Positions 16,662-22,494 of a stretch of 22,494 nucleotides of DNA are shown piece by piece (the first letter of the stretch is position 1; every line of letters starts with the position of its first letter). The position numbers and the translations under genes are program-made. The DNA is taken from assembly GCA_934167935.1 (NCBI GenBank), contig CAKPMH010000019.1:1-22494 (forward strand), given 5' to 3'. The notes beneath the pieces were generated by a model. That model did not search any database and was not told the origin of the DNA. It worked only from the letters and a program-made list of their open reading frames with translations. Source of the DNA: an uncultured Bacilli bacterium. Its GTDB lineage: Bacteria; Bacillota_I; Bacilli_A; RF39; UBA660.

Positions 16662-17508
16662 AATTCTTCACCTTATATATTGTTTCTTTATATAAAAATC
16701 CTTTACTTGTATTATTAAACATTTTATCAATGTCATTTGAAGTAATAACATCTTTATTTTTTATTATATAAATAAATATATTTTTATCTATATCAAATGA
16801 ATTAAATATTAAATATTCTATATCTATTTCTTTTAACTTTTCTATTAAATCTATAGCATTTAATATATAATTTGAATATACTTCCGTATTATATTTATTT
16901 TCAAGTATTCTATATTCTTTATTTTCTTTTTCTATATGATATTTTAAACTATCATCTTCTATATTAAAACTTTTTAAATAATTTGTTATTAATTTTCTTT
17001 CACTTGCGAATATTGGAATGTAACCAAATACTTGAACAAATAGTTTTGAATTTGAATTTCTTTTTATATCTATTATTTCATCTAGTGTTATTTCGTTTGA
17101 TAAATATGCCATCTCAGCACCCATCATATTCCAATAATTTATTGTTGCATAATTTGTTACAGAGTGTTCTTCACTAAAGACAAGATTTAATTTTAGATTT
17201 AATTCTTGTTTTAAATTAATAAGTGCTACATCATAATAAAAAATGCCATCTATTTTATATTCTTCAAATTCTTTTAGTACCTCTTTTAAATATTTTAAAT
17301 CATTATTATGAAAATTTCTATTAAGTGATACAAACAATTCTTTATTTTTTTCTTTTAAAAGTTCATTTATTTCTTTTATGTCAAATAAGCTAAAATAAGT
17401 AGGCATATTTATACTCATATCTTTAAGTCCTATTAAAAAACCATCTACGTCATTAATTAAATCAAGCATTTCTTCTTTATTTGATGGCATTACAATTATT
17501 TTAGACAT
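16654..17508 (-). CDS. trhP1: YrrN/TrhP1-like U32-related protein
   Basis: The 284-residue product starts at the ATG at 17508, where AGAGGTGAT precedes; a TTG nine codons earlier is rejected. It is a U32-like TIM-barrel fold by its pattern of strands (DVDGFLIGLKDMS, ELFVSLNRNF, KIDGIFYYDVAL) and the late motif VQVFGYIPIFASERKL. This replaces the HGxxC...GRC signature of its neighbour: the cysteines and His are missing, as expected for the YrrN partner rather than the catalytic-type YrrO. Position directly upstream of and overlapping trhP2 supports the assignment. It probably forms a heteromeric tRNA-hydroxylation enzyme with TrhP2 (established for the Bacillus pair, inferred here). Confidence 0.75.
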   Translation of the reverse strand: MSKIIVMPSNKEEMLDLINDVDGFLIGLKDMSINMPTYFSLFDIKEINELLKEKNKELFVSLNRNFHNNDLKYLKEVLKEFEEYKIDGIFYYDVALINLKQELNLKLNLVFSEEHSVTNYATINYWNMMGAEMAYLSNEITLDEIIDIKRNSNSKLFVQVFGYIPIFASERKLITNYLKSFNIEDDSLKYHIEKENKEYRILENKYNTEVYSNYILNAIDLIEKLKEIDIEYLIFNSFDIDKNIFIYIIKNKDVITSNDIDKMFNNTSKGFLYKETIYKVKNYE

Positions 17509-17525
17509 AAAATCACCTCTTTTAT

Positions 17526-17534
17526 ATTCTAACA
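17526..17534 (-). promoter_or_regulatory. Candidate extended -10 promoter of trhP1-trhP2
   Basis: Minus strand TGTTAGAAT (TG plus one base, then TAGAAT at 17526-17531) directly follows the uvrC terminator T-tract and lies 17 bases before the ATG. No -35 is visible. Confidence 0.4.
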
Positions 17535-17570
17535 AAAAATAGTAGAAATTTCTACATATTTCTACTATTT
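17534..17570 (-). terminator. Intrinsic terminator after uvrC
   Basis: A perfect 12-bp stem, AAATAGTAGAAA/TTTCTACTATTT (17559-17570 with 17537-17548), 10-base loop, with six T on the minus strand (17534-17539), 15 bases after the uvrC stop. Confidence 0.85.
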
Positions 17571-17585
17571 AGATTAATTTAAATT

Positions 17586-19361
17586 TTAATTTTTTAGATA
17601 ATTATTTAAAAATTCTTTTAATGTTATTGCTACATTATGAGGTATTATTTCACTTAATTGTTCAATAGATGCTTCTTTAATTTTATTTATTGTTTTATAT
17701 TTTTTTAGTAATTCTTTTTTTCTTACTTCTCCAATACCTTCTATATTATCTAAAATGCTTGAAATCGATCCTTTACTTCTTATGTTTTTATGATAACTTA
17801 TAGTAAAATTATGTACTTCATCTTGCATTCTTTCTAAGTAATAAAATAAATTACTTCTTTTATTTATTTTTATTTCTTCAATAGGATCATTAGCAAGTAA
17901 GCTATCGGTTGTATGTTTATCATCTTTTTTTAATCCTACAACCTTTATATTTAAATTTAAACTTTTAAGTACTTCTCTAGCTATATTCATCTGGCCTATT
18001 CCACCATCTACAATAATTAAGTCTGGTTTTTCTAAATCATCTTTTAATACTCTAAAATATCTTCTATATATAACTTCTCTCATTGTTCCATAATCATCAT
18101 TTTTGTCATTTGTTATTTTATATTTTCTATAATCATTTTTTGATGGTTTTCCATTTTTAAAAACAACCATTCCTGATACATTAAATGTTCCAAAAAGATT
18201 TGAATTATCAAATAATTCTATTCTATCTAATTTATCTAAATTTAAAATATTTTTTAATTCTTCGTTTGCTAGGTATGTTTTTTCTTCATCTTTTTTTATT
18301 ATTTCGTAATCATTTTCTATTTTTATTTTTGCATTATCATTTGCCATTTCTATTAATTTATTTTTTACTCCTTTAATTGGAGTTTTTACATTAGTCTCTA
18401 AATATTCTTCTAATATTTTAGTATCTACTATATCTGGGACTAATACTTCTTTTGGAATAAGAACATTTTTTTTATAAAAAGTGGCAATGAATCTTGTTAA
18501 TTCTTCACCTACTTCATCTATTAATTCTAGTGTTTTAGATATTCTTTCTTGAATTCTTCCATTTCTTATAAAAAATATTTGAATACTTAAATATCCTTTA
18601 AATACATAATAACCTATTACATCTCTATCAATATTATCTGTTATTTCTATTTTTTGTTTTGTTAAGGTTATTTTTATATAATCTATCATATCTTTTATTT
18701 CTTTTGCTTTTTCAAATTCTAAGTTTTCAGCATATTTATTCATATCATTTGTTAATTTGTTTGTAACTATTTCATGATTTCCTTTTAAAAACTCAATTAT
18801 TTCTTTTTCCATCTCTTTTATTTTTTCTTTATCTACATTATAAACACAATATCCTAAGCATTGTTTAATATGATAATAAAGACATGGTTCTTTTTTATAT
18901 GTATTACATTTTCTTAAAGGGTATATTCTATTAAGTAAATTTACTGTTGCTCGCGCTGCAGTTACGTTTGGATATGGTCCATATAATCTATCTTTATTTT
19001 TTTTTCTTCCTAAGTGTCTTACAATTTGTAAGCGAGGTGATGCTTCTTTAGTTAATTCTATATATGGATAACTTTTATCATCTCTAAGTAATATGTTGTA
19101 TTTAGGATCATATTTTTTTATTAAATTTATTTCTAGTATTAATGATTCTGTTTCTGATTCTACAACTATATATTCAAAGTCTTTTATTTCACTTACTAAT
19201 TTTGCTGTTTTACCTGTATGTGTTCTATTAAAATATGAAGATACTCTTCTTTTTAATTTTTTAGCTTTTCCAACATATATAATTACATTATCTTTATTCT
19301 TCATCAAATAACAACCTGGTTTATCTGGCAAAATTTCTAATTTTTTCTTAATTAATTCCAT
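17586..19361 (-). CDS. uvrC: Excinuclease ABC subunit C (UvrC)
   Basis: UvrC makes both incisions around UvrA/UvrB-recognised DNA lesions. The 591-residue product has the GIY-YIG nuclease domain (LPDKPGCYLMKN, VIIYVGKAKKLKRRVSSYF), the Cys region CNTYKKEPCLYYHIKQCLGYC, a UVR motif for UvrB (KYAENLEFEKAKEIKD), the RNase H-like domain (IELFDNSNLFG, LIIVDGGIGQM) and a final helix-hairpin-helix (LDNIEGIGEVRKKELL). Start is the ATG at 19361, with AAAGGTGAT upstream; a GTG at 19370 overlaps that site. Length is normal. It is flanked by terminators and appears to be a single-gene unit. Confidence 0.96.
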   Translation of the reverse strand: MELIKKKLEILPDKPGCYLMKNKDNVIIYVGKAKKLKRRVSSYFNRTHTGKTAKLVSEIKDFEYIVVESETESLILEINLIKKYDPKYNILLRDDKSYPYIELTKEASPRLQIVRHLGRKKNKDRLYGPYPNVTAARATVNLLNRIYPLRKCNTYKKEPCLYYHIKQCLGYCVYNVDKEKIKEMEKEIIEFLKGNHEIVTNKLTNDMNKYAENLEFEKAKEIKDMIDYIKITLTKQKIEITDNIDRDVIGYYVFKGYLSIQIFFIRNGRIQERISKTLELIDEVGEELTRFIATFYKKNVLIPKEVLVPDIVDTKILEEYLETNVKTPIKGVKNKLIEMANDNAKIKIENDYEIIKKDEEKTYLANEELKNILNLDKLDRIELFDNSNLFGTFNVSGMVVFKNGKPSKNDYRKYKITNDKNDDYGTMREVIYRRYFRVLKDDLEKPDLIIVDGGIGQMNIAREVLKSLNLNIKVVGLKKDDKHTTDSLLANDPIEEIKINKRSNLFYYLERMQDEVHNFTISYHKNIRSKGSISSILDNIEGIGEVRKKELLKKYKTINKIKEASIEQLSEIIPHNVAITLKEFLNNYLKN

Positions 19362-19377
19362 ATATATCACCTTTTAT

Positions 19378-19386
19378 ATTATAACA
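19378..19386 (-). promoter_or_regulatory. Candidate extended -10 promoter of uvrC
   Basis: Minus strand TGTTATAAT (TG, one base, consensus TATAAT at 19378-19383) follows the T-tract of the preceding terminator and lies 16 bases before the ATG, so the leader would be very short. No -35 is visible. Confidence 0.45.
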
Positions 19387-19408
19387 AAAATAAAGCTAAA
19401 TAGCTCTA
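19386..19408 (-). terminator. Weak intrinsic terminator after the LRR gene
   Basis: Minus strand TAGAGCTATTTAGCTTTA (19391-19408) folds to a short stem with one G.U pair, starting at the TAG stop codon of the LRR gene, then ATTTTT-like T-tract (19386-19390). Confidence 0.5.
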
Positions 19409-21814
19409 TATTTTTATTACTGCTTGTCCTTCTTTTTTATTAGCGTCTCCTTCATAGTTTTTATATGAATAATTTTTAAGTAAATTGCTATGTAATATTT
19501 TTAATTTCTTTTTTAAAATAATTTCATTTAAATCATTATTTGACATACCTATTCTTATATCTTCTACTTTGTATCCATTATCTTCCATAGCTTTTACTTG
19601 GTCTTTTATACCTCTAATTAATGCTTCATATAATTCATTTAATTTATCTTTATGTTTAATAAAACTATTCTTTATTTCAACATTATTAAAAATAATATAA
19701 TTTTTTTCTATATTGTAAAATGCAGTTGATTTTGCAATTACATTTTTCATAGAATCATATATAATTAAATTTTTTATGGCTGGATTAATCATACTTTGAA
19801 TCATTATATCTTCACCTTCAGCATTTAGTTTACTACAACAATCACATATATAACCTAATACTATATTTATTGGATTATCTCTACTTGGCCAATAATAATT
19901 TATTTTATTTTGTTCTTGATCTATTAAATTTGAAAAATATTTTTCTTCTACCTTTTTAGCTTTTTCATATAATCTTTCTATTTTATCAAATTCATCTTGG
20001 TTTATATATGAACTAAGTATTTCTGTAACATTATTTAACAAATCATTTTCTTTTTTTACAATAAAAACATTTTCTTTTAGATATTTTATAATATTATCTA
20101 AAGATATAATTTTCTTTTCTTTTTTTAATTTATTTAATAATTTTTTATCTATAATATTATTTTCTTTTTTTACTTTAGCATTTAATATCCCTATTTGTTC
20201 TTTTTTACTTTCTAAAATTGCTTTAAATATTACTTCGTAATTATTATATAATTTTGAAGCTATTTCTATAAATTTAGGATGATTATACTCATTTAAAAAT
20301 ATTGTGCTTATTTTTTCATTATATTCTTTTAATTCTATATTAGAAAATATTTTATGTATATCTTTTATATCATATAAATTAATAATTTCTTTTATTTTTA
20401 CTAAGATATTTTTTTGTTTATTTAATCCACTATTAAATAAGCCTAAAATATAACACATTTTGTAAAAATCACTATAATAATTTTCATTTATATTTAAATT
20501 ATCAAACAAATTATTATATAATTTTACATTATTTGAAAGTCCTTTTACATTATCATTATTTATTAAAAGTTCATCAAGTATTTTAACATTTATATTATTA
20601 AAGTTAAAATTAGGTACTATATCTAGTATTTCTTTGGCTTTTATTATATTTTGTGTACCAAATTTTTCTATAAAAAATGATGGCAATGTATGATTTTTTA
20701 TTGTTATTATAACATTGTTATCAAAAGCATTTTCTTCTATTGTTTTAATATTACCATTTATATTAATAGATTTTAAATTATTATTTAAGAAAGCTTCTTT
20801 TTTTATGATTTTTAAGTTATTTGATAATTTTAAATTACTTATTTCATTATTTTTAAATGCTTCACTTTCTATTTTTTCTATATTATCTGGTATTATTAAT
20901 TCTTCTATTAAATTATTTTTAAATGTATTTGCATTTATTTCTTTTAATGTTTTATTTAATGTAAGTTTTTTTATTTTATTTGAATTAAATGCTCCACTTG
21001 CTATATAACTTATATTACATGGTATTATTAATTCTTCTATTAAGTTATTATAAAATGCCTCATTTTTTATTATTCTTAATTTTTGATTAAATATTATCTT
21101 TTTAATTTTATTATTTTTGAATGCTTTATTTTCTATATTTTCTAAGTTTTCATTTATATTTAAAATATTAATTTTATTATTTTTAAATGCTTCATTTTCT
21201 ATTGTTTTTAATTTTTCATTTAATTTTAAGTTTTCTATTTCATTATTTTTAAAGCATTCTTCTTTAATAGTTAATATTTTATTTGGTATTATTAGTTCAT
21301 CTATTTTATTATTTAAAAATGCTTGTTTTCCAATTTTTTCTATATTTTCCTTTAATATTAGTTTTTTTATTTTGTTATTACTAAAAGAAGAATCTTCTAT
21401 TTCTTTTAAATTATCACTTAATATTAAATTTTCTATTAGATTATTCATAAATGCTTTTTCTTTTATATAAATTACGCTACTAGGTATTATTATTTTTTTT
21501 ATTTTGTTATTCATAAATAATGATTTATTGATTTCTTCAATATTAGTTAAAATATTTAAATCTTCTATTAAATTATTCATAAATGCATATGAACCAATAT
21601 ATTTAATATTTTCATCTAATGTCAGTTCTGTTATTTTATTATTATAAAAAGCTTTTTCTTCTATTATTTTTAAAGTTTTAGGAAGTATTAGCTTTTTAAT
21701 ATTTGATGAATAAAAAGCACTGTTTTGGATACAATATATTCCATCATTTACTTTTAAACTTTCTATATTTGAAAATGAATATTGTTCTTTTTTTATATAA
21801 TTTTCTTCTTTCAC
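19406..21814 (-). CDS. Large intracellular BspA-type leucine-rich-repeat protein with an uncharacterised Cys-containing C-terminal domain
   Basis: The 802-residue product starts at a GTG at 21814, because AGGTGAT lies 4 bases upstream; a TTG six codons earlier precedes that site. There is no signal peptide or membrane anchor. Residues 17-368 are 16 consecutive repeats of exactly 22 residues, consensus I-x-x-L-x-[IL]-x-x-x-[IL]-x-x-I-x-x-x-A-F-x-N-N-x, the LRR_5/BspA type. A charged helical region follows (about 375-638). The last about 164 residues form a separate domain with NIVLGYICDCCSKL (CxCC), GEDIMIQSMINP, VIAKSTAFYN and IRIGMSNNDLNEI. I recall similar tails on other Bacillota LRR proteins but cannot name the domain or function. 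The repeats suggest protein binding. It is divergent from yigZ. Confidence 0.85.
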   Translation of the reverse strand: MKEENYIKKEQYSFSNIESLKVNDGIYCIQNSAFYSSNIKKLILPKTLKIIEEKAFYNNKITELTLDENIKYIGSYAFMNNLIEDLNILTNIEEINKSLFMNNKIKKIIIPSSVIYIKEKAFMNNLIENLILSDNLKEIEDSSFSNNKIKKLILKENIEKIGKQAFLNNKIDELIIPNKILTIKEECFKNNEIENLKLNEKLKTIENEAFKNNKINILNINENLENIENKAFKNNKIKKIIFNQKLRIIKNEAFYNNLIEELIIPCNISYIASGAFNSNKIKKLTLNKTLKEINANTFKNNLIEELIIPDNIEKIESEAFKNNEISNLKLSNNLKIIKKEAFLNNNLKSININGNIKTIEENAFDNNVIITIKNHTLPSFFIEKFGTQNIIKAKEILDIVPNFNFNNINVKILDELLINNDNVKGLSNNVKLYNNLFDNLNINENYYSDFYKMCYILGLFNSGLNKQKNILVKIKEIINLYDIKDIHKIFSNIELKEYNEKISTIFLNEYNHPKFIEIASKLYNNYEVIFKAILESKKEQIGILNAKVKKENNIIDKKLLNKLKKEKKIISLDNIIKYLKENVFIVKKENDLLNNVTEILSSYINQDEFDKIERLYEKAKKVEEKYFSNLIDQEQNKINYYWPSRDNPINIVLGYICDCCSKLNAEGEDIMIQSMINPAIKNLIIYDSMKNVIAKSTAFYNIEKNYIIFNNVEIKNSFIKHKDKLNELYEALIRGIKDQVKAMEDNGYKVEDIRIGMSNNDLNEIILKKKLKILHSNLLKNYSYKNYEGDANKKEGQAVIKI
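20711..21766. repeat. Sixteen tandem 66-bp LRR-coding repeats
   Basis: The DNA encoding the 16 LRR units is periodic at 66 bases with no insertions between units. The conserved core of each unit encodes AFxNN and reads in plus orientation like attatttttaaatgc, which is nearly identical in many units. Confidence 0.85.
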
Positions 21815-21835
21815 TTTATCACCTAATTGCAAGTT

Positions 21836-21864
21836 ATATTATCATTTATAGAATTAGAAGTCAA
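21836..21864 (-). promoter_or_regulatory. Promoter of the LRR gene
   Basis: Minus strand: -35 TTGACT (21859-21864), 17-base spacer, -10 TAATAT (21836-21841), about 20 bases before the GTG start. It overlaps the region that drives yigZ on the other strand. Confidence 0.7.
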
Positions 21865-21868
21865 ATTA

Positions 21869-21877
21869 TGATACAAT
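21869..21877 (+). promoter_or_regulatory. Candidate extended -10 promoter of yigZ
   Basis: Plus strand TGATACAAT (TG, one base, TACAAT at 21872-21877), 15 bases before the ATG. No convincing -35. Confidence 0.45.
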
Positions 21878-21892
21878 TAAATTGGTGATTTT

Positions 21893-22459
21893 ATGTATAC
21901 AATTAGTAGTGATGTTGAAAATACTATTATTATAAATAAATCAAAATTTATTTGCTGTTTAATTAAAATAAATAATGTAGATGATATTTCATATAATCTT
22001 CTTTTATTAAAAAACAAATATAGTAATGCGACTCATTATTGTTATTCATATATTTTAAAAAATATTAAGGGTAAAAGTGATGATGGTGAACCTTCTGGAA
22101 CAGCAGGTATGCCTATTTTAAATGTTTTAGAAAATAAAAAATTAGATAATATATTATGCGTTGTTATAAGATATTTTGGAGGTATTAAATTAGGAGCTGG
22201 TGGACTTGTTAGAGCTTATACTAAAGCTGTTACAGAAGCTTTAGATAAGACAGAAATTAAGAAAATACAAGAGTGTTTTAAGGTTACTATTTCATTTAAT
22301 TATGATAATATCAAATATGTGGATAACACTTTTAAAGATAATATTATTCTTGATAAAGCATTTAATGATAAAGTTTTTTATACAATATTAGTACCTATAG
22401 AAGATGAAGATAAACTTTTAAATTTTAATATTATTAAAAAAGAAAACATACTATTTTAA
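21893..22459 (+). CDS. yigZ: YigZ/IMPACT family protein
   Basis: This is the only plus-strand gene found. The 188-residue product carries the IMPACT-domain signature almost unchanged: KSKFICCLIKINN, ATHYCYSYIL, SDDGEPSGTAGMPIL and VIRYFGGIKLGAGGLVRAYTKAV. A short C-terminal ferredoxin-like domain follows. The family is conserved from bacteria to man (the eukaryotic IMPACT binds GCN1); the bacterial role is unsettled, with translation or nucleic-acid binding suggested. Length is slightly below the usual 200-210, mostly in the C-terminal domain. The start is fixed by GGTGAT four bases upstream. It is transcribed divergently from the LRR gene and ends in its own terminator. Confidence 0.95.
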   Translation: MYTISSDVENTIIINKSKFICCLIKINNVDDISYNLLLLKNKYSNATHYCYSYILKNIKGKSDDGEPSGTAGMPILNVLENKKLDNILCVVIRYFGGIKLGAGGLVRAYTKAVTEALDKTEIKKIQECFKVTISFNYDNIKYVDNTFKDNIILDKAFNDKVFYTILVPIEDEDKLLNFNIIKKENILF

Positions 22460-22470
22460 GTATGTTTTAA
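22443..22470 (+). terminator. Intrinsic terminator after yigZ
   Basis: Plus strand stem AAAACATACT (22443-22452) and AGTATGTTTT (22459-22468), 6-base loop, followed by a T/A-rich stretch; it contains the stop codon. Confidence 0.75.
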
Positions 22471-22494
22471 TTATATAGTGACCAAGGATTAAGT

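Noticed and set aside
20715..21470. Plus-strand ORFs with Ser/Phe-rich repeats opposite the LRR gene
   Set aside because: They are shadows of the 66-bp LRR repeats; the minus strand has the start site, promoter and coherent LRR pattern.
20711..21766. Regular repeats considered as a CRISPR array
   Set aside because: Period is 66 bases inside an open frame, repeats are imperfect throughout and there are no unique spacers of constant length flanked by identical repeats.
22470..22494. Start of a further element at the right edge
   Set aside because: Only about 25 bases remain after the yigZ terminator; nothing can be supported.

Overview
The window is a very AT-rich chromosomal segment of a Bacillota bacterium in the Bacilli sense. 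The evidence is the gene set and gene order: hrcA-grpE-dnaK-dnaJ with CIRCE operators, spoIIGA-sigE, rpsU-yqeY, ylbD-ylbE-rsmD, a SirA-like gene, and two U32-family genes next to greA. Ribosome sites are of the GGAGG or extended AGGTGAT type. TGG encodes Trp and TGA is not read through, so the standard bacterial code fits. Together with sigE/spoIIGA, this suggests an uncultured, possibly endospore-forming, low-GC gut-type Bacilli lineage. The lineage is an inference. Nearly everything is on the minus strand; only the last gene (YigZ/IMPACT family) is on the plus strand.

From left to right: the 5' end of a type IV prepilin gene runs off the left edge. The heat-shock operon (transcribed hrcA, grpE, dnaK, pepF, dnaJ; 209-6789) has a consensus promoter and two CIRCE-like operators, an oligoendopeptidase F gene between dnaK and dnaJ, and a GrpE with an unusual cysteine-rich N-terminus. 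Next is spoIIGA-sigE (mother-cell sigma factor and its activating protease, 6868-8344), then rpsU-yqeY (8417-9089), which has an intrinsic terminator between the two genes.

The accessory part is 9172-11770. A C39-peptidase ABC exporter gene is followed by about 560 bases that look empty but hold four small ORFs in the same direction: a 17-codon cationic peptide, two double-glycine precursor peptides, and a third peptide with a hydrophobic N-terminus whose tail resembles the second. The last three overlap at stop/start codons and end in an intrinsic terminator. I read this as an unreported two-peptide (class IIb-like) bacteriocin locus with its own processing exporter.

Housekeeping genes resume with rsmD, ylbE, ylbD and a SirA-like gene, then trigger factor, greA, trhP2, trhP1 and uvrC. 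An 802-codon intracellular leucine-rich-repeat protein (16 exact 22-residue repeats plus an uncharacterised Cys-containing C-terminal domain) follows, divergent from yigZ. Transcription units are tightly packed: terminator T-tracts often run straight into the next promoter. No tRNA, rRNA, CRISPR array or insertion sequence was seen.
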